From an uncultured Alphaproteobacteria bacterium (GTDB lineage Bacteria; Pseudomonadota; Alphaproteobacteria; RF32; CAG-239): a stretch of 64,000 nt of DNA. A model generated the notes under the pieces. The model was not told where the DNA came from. It did no database searches and saw nothing but the letters and a program-made list of their open reading frames with translations. Positions 1-7,941 of this stretch are shown in pieces (position 1 is the stretch's first letter; every line of letters starts with the position of its first letter). The stretch spans positions 186,001-250,000 of the forward strand of contig CAJTMA010000001.1 of NCBI GenBank assembly GCA_910577205.1, written 5' to 3'. The position numbers and the translations under genes were made by a program.

Positions 1-1003
1 AGAAATTTTGGCGGCGTTTTTTAGGTTTGATGACTTTGATTTTGGGTTTTTGAGCCTGTAAAGCCCGCCAATCCCAAGGTTTGTAAAACTTACCCTGCCA
101 TAAACCGTTGCCGTTTGCCTGCGCCTGTTGTTCATAAGGAACGTAAATATCCGTGTATTTTGTGTAGGCAAAAGCCCAGCCGGCATTTACCAAAGCAGCG
201 CCGAGGTCATATTCGCCCAAAGAGCAAGTTCCGACCATGTTGCCTTTGCTGTCCTGCTGCATAATGCGGCATTCCAAAATATTATCGCCAATCCAGCCTT
301 TGAGCCATAAAGCAGCCTGACGGCCACAGTTATAAGAGCGGCCGGATTTATCGGCGCAAGTTTGATTGGCTTCCGGCGCATCAATACCATAAAGCTTAAA
401 ATAACGTCCCTGAATTTGCAGCGTGTCGCCGTTAATCACGCGGGCAGCGCTGTTAAATGTCGGTAAAGCGGCCGGATTCATTTCCTGATTGCCGCCGGCT
501 TGTCCGCCGCCCAAGGAACTCATCAGCTGCTGGAACATATTACCTTCTTCCCGGGGCGCGTTAACCGGTGCTGGCGCTTGCGGCTGCTCGTAGGCGGCAT
601 TTTCGCCGACAGATGATCCGAAATTTTCATCCAGAGCAGGCGCTAATTCTGTTTCCTCGGCAAGCGGACGATTATCTGCCTGCTGTTGCGCGGCCATGAT
701 AGCCTGTTGCTGGCGGCCGAGGAAAATTTGCAGATTACGCCCTACCCCGCCGATACCATTATTAAATGCGCCAATCGCATAAAGGATGAAGACAACAATG
801 CCTATTACCACAATAAATGACGGCAGACACCCCATCGCGCGCCAGGCCATTTTGGTAAAAATATAGAGAGCTATCAAACCGATGATTAAGCCGATAAAAC
901 CACCGCCCTGTAAAATAATATTGCTGCTTTGAGTTCCGCTGCCTCCAGCCAAAATCAACACCAAAGCCCCTAGACCCAATAAAAATTTTTTAAGAAATAG
1001 CAT
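1..1003 (-). CDS. Membrane-anchored thermonuclease-like (SNase) protein, truncated by window edge
   Basis: The reading frame is open from an ATG at 1003 to the window edge (334 codons), so the C-terminus is missing. An AGAGGA ribosome site precedes the ATG. The N-terminus holds about three hydrophobic segments (residues about 5-20, 32-50, 60-77), then a Gln/Ala/Pro-rich linker. From about residue 187 comes a staphylococcal-nuclease-like domain: VINGDTLQI (calcium-binding Asp region), LYGIDAPE (with the usual Arg replaced by Leu-Tyr), then LGEYDLGAALVNAGWAFAY and NGNGLWQG, the typical SNase tail. Bacterial members often cut nucleic acid outside or at the membrane. Two Cys pairs (around TCADK and YNCGR) suggest periplasmic disulfides. 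Substrate and topology are inferred. Confidence 0.8.
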   Translation of the reverse strand, partial: MLFLKKFLLGLGALVLILAGGSGTQSSNIILQGGGFIGLIIGLIALYIFTKMAWRAMGCLPSFIVVIGIVVFILYAIGAFNNGIGGVGRNLQIFLGRQQQAIMAAQQQADNRPLAEETELAPALDENFGSSVGENAAYEQPQAPAPVNAPREEGNMFQQLMSSLGGGQAGGNQEMNPAALPTFNSAARVINGDTLQIQGRYFKLYGIDAPEANQTCADKSGRSYNCGRQAALWLKGWIGDNILECRIMQQDSKGNMVGTCSLGEYDLGAALVNAGWAFAYTKYTDIYVPYEQQAQANGNGLWQGKFYKPWDWRALQAQKPKIKVIKPKKRRQNF

Positions 1004-1165
1004 CTCTGTTTTCCTCTGGTTGAATCTGCATTCATTAGAACACATCCACTTACAAAAATCCACCATAAAATTTTAATAGCCTTTGGTAAAGATATAGTTA
1101 CTCCAAAACATAATTCTTTTAGTCTACTCCTTTTAGCCATAAAAAAAAGCAACCCTTATTGAGTA

Positions 1166-1194
1166 TTGACAAATATAGATAGCTATGGTACATT
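1166..1194 (+). promoter_or_regulatory. Sigma-70-type promoter of cysteine-rich gene
   Basis: TTGACA (1166-1171), a 17-bp spacer and TACATT (1189-1194) lie about 40 bp before the start codon at 1235. The paralogue at 50099-51685 has an equivalent TTGACA-17-TATTCT promoter, followed by an identical 5' leader. Confidence 0.65.
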
Positions 1195-1234
1195 GAGAAC
1201 AGGCTTTGATTCAGTTATATTTGTGAGGTGTATT

Positions 1235-2155
1235 ATGAAAATAATCAGCAAACCTTATCAATTGTCTTTGGCATTCTCCTTAGTTCTGCCTCTGACAATT
1301 TTTGCATTTTTATCTTCGGCATATGCCTTCCTCGTAGATACAAGCCAAAACCAAGCCTTTGAATCACGGCCTCAGGCCGCCGCAAATTCAAAGCGGCCTG
1401 TTTCTTTTCCTGCTTTTAAATTAGCTTCCGTCAATTTTATTACCGGTGGCGGAAACCTTGTTTTTTCAGCGCCAGACTTTACGGATAAATCCGTTGAAAC
1501 CTGTAAATCTCTTGGATTTAATAAGACTTCCTGTGCTTCCGGCGTGCCGGGAAACACCTGCCCTTACAACTCTTCTTATTTTTCTCAATGCTGCGATGAA
1601 CGTTACAAATACTCAAAATCCAAATGCGTTTATCCGAATACTATCAGCGGTGATTCCTGCGGCGGTAAATATATGTGCTACTGTGACCGCAGTTTATACA
1701 AAGTGACGGCTTCTTCTTGCAAAGCACCGTTAGTTCCGGCTTCCGGCAGCGGCAACAGCTGTGTTGAAGACGGCGTGATTTACTATTCTTCCTGTGTTTG
1801 TCCGGCAACTTATACGCAAGTTTGCAACGGAAATAATATGGAAGGCACGGGCCAAGGTTGCACCATCGGCGGAATAACCAAATATATATCTTGCCAATGC
1901 AAAGCCGGATACAATCTGACCTGCGCCAATTCTACCCCGGAAAATGCATCTGATTATTGCCTGAAAGACGGCATTAAATATTACAGCCGCTGCAAGACCT
2001 GCCCTAATGCCTGCAAGTTGAACAGCTGCCCGGCAGGCGTGAGCTGCAGCAAAGAGGAATGCTCGGGAAAATATTGTGCCAATAGCTGTTCAACCGGATA
2101 TGTGGATTTAGAAAATTACTGGTGTAACGGCGCTTTGAAGTGTTTGCTCCGCTGA
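1235..2155 (+). CDS. Secreted cysteine-rich protein, paralogue of the 50099-51685 product
   Basis: I chose the ATG at 1235 (306 residues) because a GAGGTG ribosome site sits just upstream, a signal peptide begins there (MKIISK, hydrophobic core, cleavage after SSAYA), and the same start is conserved in the paralogue. An upstream in-frame ATG at 1166 falls inside the promoter. After the signal peptide the mature N-terminus DTSQNQAFES is shared with the paralogue. The rest is dense in cysteines arranged in short modules such as GNTCPYNSSYFSQCCDE, GDSCGGKYMCYC and NSCVEDGVIYYSSCVCP, which suggests many disulfides and an exported, surface or envelope location. No catalytic motif is visible. Function unknown; a surface or host-interaction role is only a guess. 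Confidence 0.8.
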   Translation: MKIISKPYQLSLAFSLVLPLTIFAFLSSAYAFLVDTSQNQAFESRPQAAANSKRPVSFPAFKLASVNFITGGGNLVFSAPDFTDKSVETCKSLGFNKTSCASGVPGNTCPYNSSYFSQCCDERYKYSKSKCVYPNTISGDSCGGKYMCYCDRSLYKVTASSCKAPLVPASGSGNSCVEDGVIYYSSCVCPATYTQVCNGNNMEGTGQGCTIGGITKYISCQCKAGYNLTCANSTPENASDYCLKDGIKYYSRCKTCPNACKLNSCPAGVSCSKEECSGKYCANSCSTGYVDLENYWCNGALKCLLR

Positions 2156-2285
2156 CAGAATATTTGGGGCAAATGAGGGAAATCCAAGCAGAAACCGTCA
2201 CAAGGTTGAGATAGTGCCGCTTTAGCGTTAGATGCCTCACTTCGTTCAGCATGACGAAGAGAAATAAAAAAAGAAAAGGAGAAAG

Positions 2286-3305
2286 ATGATGAATAAAATA
2301 TGTAGTTTAAATTTGGGGACGGCTTTGCTGGTTTCGTCGGTATTCTCTCCGGCTCAAATTGTTCTGGCACAGAGCTGCACTATTCCGCCGACCTGTGAAA
2401 GTTTGGGATATGACAAGAATCCCAGTGATTGTGTTGACAAAGCCATTTTGAAATGCCCGCTAGATAAAACCAAAATTTTTTGCTCTAACGGCGTGGCCGA
2501 CGGTGTTGCTCCTGATGACGGAAATAATCCTCTTATGGTTGGTTCTATCGCTTATTCTGACGGATCATGGTCGACTAAACCTAAGTCTGACAAAATACCT
2601 ATCGGCGTTATATTTGATATATCCGGTTTAGCTGTTGCTTTAGACAATTATACATTGGTAAACTACTCTTGTTCCAATCCATGCCAAAGTTTTACGCCAA
2701 CAGTATGTTCCGGATATTCTGCGGGAGGACTTAATTTATGGAAAAATCCGACTTTGCAGCAATTGCAATTAATGTATGATAAAAAAACCAAATTGGACAG
2801 TGTTCTTTCTGCTCTTTCAGCCAGACCTTTGGCTTCTTCAAAATTGGTTTATGGCACAGATGGGAGTCGAGTGGCCTATCTTGAATTTGATAAGGGGACT
2901 ATTGGCACATCATTTACAGAAACACCTATTCGCTGCGTTATTGACATCTCATCCATTAACGCAGCACCTCCCCCAACCACTCCTTACAAAGTTGGGGATA
3001 CCTATTATAAAAACGGAATAGCTTGCGGCAAAATTGCAAAACTTGACAGCACCGGGAAACACGGAACAGTAATTACTTCCGGTGCTTATGTGGGAACACA
3101 AAGCGAAACATCTAATTACTGCATCAACAAATCGACCTGCGGACTAGACTGGGGTATCGCTTCGCCGGAAAGTATAAAAAACACAGTGGACTTCTGTAGC
3201 TATTTTTACACATCAGCGGGGTGCTGCCACCTTTGCGGCGGTCAATCCAATAGAGTTTGCGGAATTAGTGGTTGCACAAGCGGGTACTGTGAAGCTTCTT
3301 TTTAA
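2286..3305 (+). CDS. Secreted cysteine-rich protein of unknown function
   Basis: The start at 2286 (or the adjacent ATG at 2289) follows a strong AAAAGGAGA ribosome site. The product is 339 residues with a signal peptide (cleavage near VLAQS, residue about 29) and many cysteines. A middle segment, IAYSDGSWSTKPKSDKI followed by PIGVIFD, resembles the segment ILYSDRTTSRQYLPNKI followed by AIGIVVD in the 50099-51685 protein, so the two share a domain even though their N-termini differ. The C-terminus is again cysteine-rich (GCCHLCGG, CGISGCTSGYC). It lies 130 bp after the first cysteine-rich gene. The gap contains repeat-like sequence (about 2215-2262), so co-transcription is uncertain. Exported; function not recognised. 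Confidence 0.75.
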   Translation: MMNKICSLNLGTALLVSSVFSPAQIVLAQSCTIPPTCESLGYDKNPSDCVDKAILKCPLDKTKIFCSNGVADGVAPDDGNNPLMVGSIAYSDGSWSTKPKSDKIPIGVIFDISGLAVALDNYTLVNYSCSNPCQSFTPTVCSGYSAGGLNLWKNPTLQQLQLMYDKKTKLDSVLSALSARPLASSKLVYGTDGSRVAYLEFDKGTIGTSFTETPIRCVIDISSINAAPPPTTPYKVGDTYYKNGIACGKIAKLDSTGKHGTVITSGAYVGTQSETSNYCINKSTCGLDWGIASPESIKNTVDFCSYFYTSAGCCHLCGGQSNRVCGISGCTSGYCEASF

Positions 3306-3429
3306 CGAAAACGCCATTTAGTCTTTATTGCGCATTTTTTGGCGACAGAGAGCAATTTTGAATTATCATGGGTGTTTTATCAAAAAACTTGCAATACACC
3401 ACTCAGTGCTCAAATTTTAAGAACAACAA

Positions 3430-3456
3430 AAAAGCAGGAAGTTTATTCCTGCTTTT
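3430..3456. terminator. Bidirectional terminator between cysteine-rich gene and parB
   Basis: The hairpin AAAAGCAGGAA / TTCCTGCTTTT has a 5-nt loop and lies between the convergent ends of the 2286-3305 gene and parB. A and T runs on both sides fit use in both directions. Confidence 0.75.
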
Positions 3457-3480
3457 CTTATATAAATCAATATGTTATCT

Positions 3481-4503
3481 TTAATCAATTACTTTGATTG
3501 AAAATTTACCGTTTGCAGACGGGGCCGCAGCGGCGACAGAAGACTGCGGCGCAAACGTGCCGTGTTTCTCCCCTGCCCGTTTTTGTTCCAGTATATCGAT
3601 AATCATATCCAGTTCTGCCGGCGAAGCATATTGCAATACGACTTTGCCGCCTCCCTGTTTACTTGGAGAAATTTTTATTCTCAGGCCAAGGTTCTTATTT
3701 AAATCTTTTTCAATGTCAGCAATGTCAGAATCTTTTTCAGCTTTTGCGGCCGTTTCTTTTTTGCCTTCTTTTTGTTTGGCAACCAATTCTTCAACTTGAC
3801 GGACATTTAAATCCTTGGCTATAATTCGTTCAGCTAAAGCTTCGGCATTTTCTAATCCTACCAAAGCCCGAGCATGACCGGCACTGAGTCTGCCTTCTTT
3901 TACCAGAAGCTTAACGGCTTCCGGAAGATTAAGCAGGCGCAGCGTGTTTGCTATGTGACTGCGGGATTTGCCAATAATCTGCGATAAAGCTTCCTGTGTG
4001 TGGGAAAATTCGTCAATCAGACGCTGCAATCCTTCAGCTTCCTCAATGGCTGACAGGTTTTCTCTTAATAAGTTTTCCACCAATGCCACTTCAAGAACTT
4101 CTTTGTCAGAAAGATCTTTTTCAATGACCGGAACTTTATCAAGGCCTGCCAGTTTAGAAGCACGCCAGCGGCGTTCACCAGCAATAATCTCAAAACCCAT
4201 TCCGTCGCGCCGGACCAAAAGGGGCTGCAATACGCCCTTTTCTTTGATGGATTCAGCCAATGAGTTTAAGGCTTCTTCATCAAATTCGGTTCGGGGCTGA
4301 AACTTCCCGGGTTTAAGTAAATCTATATCAATCAAACTGGCTGAAGTGGTTGACGGCGCTAAAGAGCTTAAATCTTCAACACTGTTCAAATCCAAATCAT
4401 CTTCACCCAGCAGCGCACCAAGGCCACGACCAAGGCTTTTGCGCTTGTGATTATTTTCAGAGGGGGCGCTGTTCAGCATTTTATTTATTTCATTTTCTAG
4501 CAT
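3481..4503 (-). CDS. parB: Chromosome partitioning protein ParB
   Basis: 340 residues from the ATG at 4503, which overlaps the parA stop by a few bases and has an AGAAGGA ribosome site. A longer in-frame start at 4572 would lie well inside parA and is unlikely. After KRKSLGRGLGALLG comes the ParB N-terminal CTPase domain, with the arginine-rich GERRWRA motif (about residue 110), then a helix-turn-helix (QIIGKSRSHIANTLRLLNLP) that reads parS, and a C-terminal dimerisation region with QYASPAELDMII. It binds the two perfect TGTTTCACGTGAAACA sites in rsmG and mnmG and, with ParA, segregates the origin region. It is the last gene of the mnmG...rsmG-parA-parB direction of transcription. Confidence 0.97.
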   Translation of the reverse strand: MLENEINKMLNSAPSENNHKRKSLGRGLGALLGEDDLDLNSVEDLSSLAPSTTSASLIDIDLLKPGKFQPRTEFDEEALNSLAESIKEKGVLQPLLVRRDGMGFEIIAGERRWRASKLAGLDKVPVIEKDLSDKEVLEVALVENLLRENLSAIEEAEGLQRLIDEFSHTQEALSQIIGKSRSHIANTLRLLNLPEAVKLLVKEGRLSAGHARALVGLENAEALAERIIAKDLNVRQVEELVAKQKEGKKETAAKAEKDSDIADIEKDLNKNLGLRIKISPSKQGGGKVVLQYASPAELDMIIDILEQKRAGEKHGTFAPQSSVAAAAPSANGKFSIKVID

Positions 4504-5276
4504 GCCAGCAATTCCTTCTCTCTTTTCAGAACTTCTCCGGTCAGGCTGATGTAGGCCTGTGATCCGGGACATTTAAAATCATATATCAATACAGGTTTGC
4601 CATGTGAGGGGGCTTCTGAAATACGAACATTCCGCGGAATGACCGTTTGGTATACTTTTTTACCAAAGAAGCTGCGCACATCGTCTTCAACCATCTGTGT
4701 CAGGTTATTACGCTTGTCGTACATTGTCAGCACAACACCCTGTAATTCAAGTTTGGGATTAAATTTCTTTTTAATCTGGTTGATGTTGCGAATTAAATCG
4801 GTAATGCCTTCCAATGCCAGAAACTCACATTGCAAGGGAACAATGACAGCGTCCGCAGCAACCAGGGCGTTAATAGTCACCAAGCTTAATGACGGCGGAC
4901 AATCAATTAAGATATAGTCATAATTAACGGCATCACGATACAAGGCTTTTTTCAACGCAAATTCGCGATTGGCAATTTCAACCAATTCAACTTCTGCTCC
5001 CGCCAAATCAGGGGAAGAGGGAATCAAAGAAAAGTTAGGGATGTCTGTCCAGACAACAGCTTCAGAAATTCTTTTGTCACCCAAAAGCACTTCGTAAGAA
5101 GAAGCCATCCGCCCGCTTTTGTTAACGCCCATTGAGGTGGTGGCATTTCCCTGCGGGTCTAAATCGACAACCAAAACTTTTTTGCCGGTGGCAGCCATAG
5201 CTGTCGCAACATTTACCGTTGTCGTGGTTTTTCCGACTCCGCCTTTTCGGTTGGCAATGGCAATAATTCTTGGCAT
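4497..5276 (-). CDS. parA: Chromosome partitioning ATPase ParA (Soj type)
   Basis: 259 residues. The deviant Walker A KGGVGKTTTTVNVA lies at the N-terminus, VLVVDLDPQGNAT is the A' motif and DYILIDCPPSLSL the Walker B. This is the short chromosomal ParA class without an N-terminal helix-turn-helix. Its ATG overlaps the rsmG stop as TAATG, and its end overlaps parB by 7 bp, so rsmG, parA and parB are probably translationally coupled. It forms an ATP-dependent gradient on the nucleoid along which ParB-parS complexes move. Confidence 0.97.
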   Translation of the reverse strand: MPRIIAIANRKGGVGKTTTTVNVATAMAATGKKVLVVDLDPQGNATTSMGVNKSGRMASSYEVLLGDKRISEAVVWTDIPNFSLIPSSPDLAGAEVELVEIANREFALKKALYRDAVNYDYILIDCPPSLSLVTINALVAADAVIVPLQCEFLALEGITDLIRNINQIKKKFNPKLELQGVVLTMYDKRNNLTQMVEDDVRSFFGKKVYQTVIPRNVRISEAPSHGKPVLIYDFKCPGSQAYISLTGEVLKREKELLAC

Positions 5277-5902
5277 TATTTAACTCCCTTAAGTTTGCTT
5301 AGATTATTGATTAACAAAATGACACCCTCATCGCTATATTCGCTGGGCATGGCTTGACAGTCAAATTTCCAGTGCTTGCGTGCTTCGGCGATTTCTTCTG
5401 CATATTTTTTGCCTTTAGGAAATATACAAAGCGTTTTTTTACCGCAGAACGGAAATGCATAACCGAGCAGCCCATCCAAAGCAGTCATCGCTCTTGAGGT
5501 AATAACATCAGCTTTTTGACGAGGCAGATTTTCGATTCGCTCATTCAAAACCTCGACGTTTGCACCTGTCAATTCAGCGACGTGTTTTAAATACAGTGTT
5601 TTCTTCTTTATACTTTCTATAAGGTTCACTTTTAAATACGGTGTTTTTTCTTTAGCCATTATAGCAAGAACCATTCCCGGAAAGCCAGCGCCAGAGCCAA
5701 AGTCATAAAGGGTTTGCGCGTCTTGGGGGATATATCTAAACAGCTGCATCGAGTCTAAAAAATGCCGATTCCAGCTATCTTCCAATGACGCAGAGCTAAC
5801 CAGATTAAACTTATTTTGCCACTCGCGCAGAGAGGCTTCATAAGCTTTTAAATGCTCAATTGTTTCACGTGAAACACTATATTTTTCTGCAATATTTTTC
5901 AT
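5276..5902 (-). CDS. rsmG: 16S rRNA (guanine-527-N7) methyltransferase RsmG (GidB)
   Basis: 208 residues, the usual length. The N-terminus KNIAEKYSVSRETIEHLKAY is followed by FNLVSSASLEDSWNRHFLDS and the AdoMet-binding motif YDFGSGAGFPGMVLA. ITSRAMTAL is the conserved RA motif. It methylates G527 in the 530 loop of 16S rRNA. A perfect parS lies inside the first codons (5861-5876), and two copies of the TTTAAATAC motif lie near the middle. It heads the rsmG-parA-parB unit. Upstream are 173 bp of AT-rich DNA rather than mnmG, which is the usual neighbour. Confidence 0.96.
   Translation of the reverse strand: MKNIAEKYSVSRETIEHLKAYEASLREWQNKFNLVSSASLEDSWNRHFLDSMQLFRYIPQDAQTLYDFGSGAGFPGMVLAIMAKEKTPYLKVNLIESIKKKTLYLKHVAELTGANVEVLNERIENLPRQKADVITSRAMTALDGLLGYAFPFCGKKTLCIFPKGKKYAEEIAEARKHWKFDCQAMPSEYSDEGVILLINNLSKLKGVK
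5861..5876. promoter_or_regulatory. parS centromere site 1
   Basis: TGTTTCACGTGAAACA is a perfect 16-bp palindrome identical to the widespread chromosomal parS consensus. It lies inside the 5' end of rsmG, about 1.4 kb from parB. Confidence 0.95.
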
Positions 5903-6075
5903 ATGATTTTTATATAATTTTTATATTAAATTTAAAACCCTAAAAACAGAGTTATAAACACCTTATTATCAATTTTTAAAATTTATTTTAAATACAAACA
6001 ATTAAACATCAATCTTGACTCAGAATATCAAGATTTTATCAACATTTAAATACACTGTTTGGGTAGTATAAAGTT

Positions 6076-6693
6076 CTATTTGATGATTTGCAGAAATTGG
6101 TAGGTATCACACTGGCATTTGTTGTCGATGGTCGTCTTCAGATAAGTTACGATTTGTCGCAGAGAGTATTCTTGTTGCGCCGAGAGTTGATAACGCGAAG
6201 TAATGCCTTCAATGCGTTGCTCAGGTGTCACGCAACTTAGGCCTTCAAAAAACATATCGGCATATTGGATAATTAAATCATAGTCACTATAGATAAGCGG
6301 TTTTAACAAGCTGCGACATTCATCAAGCCAGTGGTCCGGATAGGAATAATCTTCATTTGAAAAATCTTTGTTAACAAAAGTATGCGTCAGGCAGATTTGA
6401 GCAACGTCGGTATACCCCTGCGACAACATATCCCGGTAGCCAAGGATACCGTGAAAACAATCTTGCTGCCTTTCATCTTGGCGCTTACCATGATCATGCA
6501 GCAGACCCAAAACATAAGCTTTTTCCTCGTTCAATGACATCTTTTGGGCGAGTAATTCACTTAATTTGGCAACACCTTGCGTATGGAAAATATACTCCTT
6601 GTCAATTTGCGGTGATTTGACGTGGTGGGCGCGGGAATAATCTATTCCCTGCTGCCAGATTATTTCAGCGTCATATCGATTGGGATAAGACAT
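6076..6693 (-). CDS. HD-domain hydrolase, third gene of tandem triplet
   Basis: 205 residues. Metal-binding pattern of the HD superfamily: His in YIFHTQGVAKL, HD in GLLHDHGK, extra His in CFHGILGY and in LTHTF, and a distal Asp in DYDLIIQYADMFF. It is paralogous to the next two genes and to 42179-42913. All share LHDxG, FHGxxGY, LTHxF and DYDxLIQxAD, and the three tandem copies share a C-terminal NKCQCDTYQFL-type tail. Its ATG overlaps the stop of the preceding gene by one base. Members of this superfamily hydrolyse phosphoester bonds, often in nucleotides; the substrate here is unknown. The triplet sits between rsmG and mnmG, which are usually adjacent in alphaproteobacteria. Confidence 0.85.
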   Translation of the reverse strand: MSYPNRYDAEIIWQQGIDYSRAHHVKSPQIDKEYIFHTQGVAKLSELLAQKMSLNEEKAYVLGLLHDHGKRQDERQQDCFHGILGYRDMLSQGYTDVAQICLTHTFVNKDFSNEDYSYPDHWLDECRSLLKPLIYSDYDLIIQYADMFFEGLSCVTPEQRIEGITSRYQLSAQQEYSLRQIVTYLKTTIDNKCQCDTYQFLQIIK

Positions 6694-7313
6694 TAATGAA
6701 TTCCTAAAAGGGTATAGATATCACAGCCGCATTTTTCATCAAAATATTGCTTAAGCTTTTCAGCGGCGTTCATATGTGCTTGTAAAAAATCTTCCTGAAA
6801 AGGGTATCTTTGAGCCAATGACTGGCAACGATAACTTAATGTGCAGCTTTTTCCCCGGTCATTCAACATATCCGCTAACTGGAGCAATTTGTCATAATTA
6901 TCATAATCAAGCTGAGAGATTATTTGTTTGCAGCGCAAAAGGTCTTGATGTGCCTGAGGATATAAATCCGGATTAAAATCTTTATTCAAGAAGCAGTGGG
7001 TGAGGGATATCCGGGCAATTTCATTCCAACCTTGAGACTTCATCAACTCATAGCCTGTCCAGCCATGGAAGACATTTTCGCTTTTTTCGTCTTTGATACG
7101 CCCGCAATCATGAAGCAAACCTGAAAGATATGCGCGTTCAGGGTTTAAATACGCTGTTTTTGCAGCTATTGTCGAGGCAATTTCAGCAACAGTTCGGCTA
7201 TGAGCACGAAACTCTTTTTCCCATTGCGGCAAAAAAGGGCAGGGACTGTTATTACGGCTGGTTATTACATATTCAAGAAAAGCTTCGGCTTCTTGTCTGG
7301 TTGGCAATGGCAT
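6693..7313 (-). CDS. HD-domain hydrolase, second gene of tandem triplet
   Basis: I chose the ATG at 7313 (MPLPTRQEAEAF, 206 residues). It lies one base after the stop of the upstream paralogue and has GGGAG upstream; the longer frame from 7364 would run back into that gene. Motifs: FRAHSRTVAEI, GLLHDCGRIKDE, VFHGWTGYELM, LTHCFLNKDF, DYDKLLQLADML, and a C-terminal DEKCGCDIYTLLG. With this start the three tandem copies are 207, 206 and 205 residues long, as expected from duplication. One TTTAAATAC motif (7144) lies in it. Metal-dependent phosphohydrolase by family; substrate unknown. Confidence 0.85.
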   Translation of the reverse strand: MPLPTRQEAEAFLEYVITSRNNSPCPFLPQWEKEFRAHSRTVAEIASTIAAKTAYLNPERAYLSGLLHDCGRIKDEKSENVFHGWTGYELMKSQGWNEIARISLTHCFLNKDFNPDLYPQAHQDLLRCKQIISQLDYDNYDKLLQLADMLNDRGKSCTLSYRCQSLAQRYPFQEDFLQAHMNAAEKLKQYFDEKCGCDIYTLLGIH

Positions 7314-7314
7314 T

Positions 7315-7938
7315 TCAGGCAACTCCCAAAAGCTTGTAGATATCGCAACCGCATTTGTCATCAAAATACTTTTTTAACAGCAAAGCTTCGCGGTATTTTT
7401 TCTTTACCAAAGCGACAGGCAGTCGGTAAGTATTTTGAATAAACTTCATACGCTCTTTAATATTATATGTTACGCCGACAGACAAGCGGTCACAAAGTTG
7501 AATCAGGCGATCATAGTCGTCAAATGGCAGCTTGTTTAGTAACTGTTTGCAATGGCGCATTTCCCAAGGATTATAGGAAGCATATTCTCTTAAATTTAAT
7601 TCCTGCTGATAAAAAGTGTGGGTCAGGTTAATTCTGGCAAGTTCATCATAGCCTAAATTTTTGAGGAATTTATATCCCTCCAAGCCGTGAAATTTATCGG
7701 AAACTTCATCGTTATACACTAATTTTCCGAAGTCATGAAACAAGCCCATCAAATAAGCTTTCTGCCCATCAATTTCCGGCAGCCGTGATGCAATAATTTC
7801 AGCGCAGACAGCAACCATTGCCGAATGAATCCTTTGCCCTTTTGCCCGGCCATATTTGAAACGGGATGATTCCTCGCAGCGCTTATCTAACGTTTCTTCA
7901 TAAAGCTTTAGAGCTTCTTTCATGCTTGGCATTGTCAT
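7315..7938 (-). CDS. HD-domain hydrolase, first gene of tandem triplet
   Basis: 207 residues, starting 3 bp after mnmG ends, so probably read with it. HD motifs: GQRIHSAMVAV, MGLFHDFGKLV, KFHGLEGYKFL, LTHTFYQQEL, DYDRLIQLCDRLS (with Cys where the paralogues have Ala). The C-terminal DDKCGCDIYKLLG is nearly identical to that of its neighbour. The conserved CxC tail in all three copies may bind metal or form a disulfide; this is inference. No partner domain or transmembrane segment is present, so it is probably a soluble cytoplasmic enzyme. Confidence 0.85.
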   Translation of the reverse strand: MTMPSMKEALKLYEETLDKRCEESSRFKYGRAKGQRIHSAMVAVCAEIIASRLPEIDGQKAYLMGLFHDFGKLVYNDEVSDKFHGLEGYKFLKNLGYDELARINLTHTFYQQELNLREYASYNPWEMRHCKQLLNKLPFDDYDRLIQLCDRLSVGVTYNIKERMKFIQNTYRLPVALVKKKYREALLLKKYFDDKCGCDIYKLLGVA

Positions 7939-7941
7939 GGG

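Noticed and set aside
970..1152. 60-codon minus-strand frame overlapping the SNase gene start
   Set aside because: Different frame from the well-supported nuclease gene and no conserved features.
5988..6003. Ninth TTTAAATAC copy
   Set aside because: Only the first nine bases match; the TGT part is absent (ACAAAC). Treated as diverged or chance, as is the half match at 45776.
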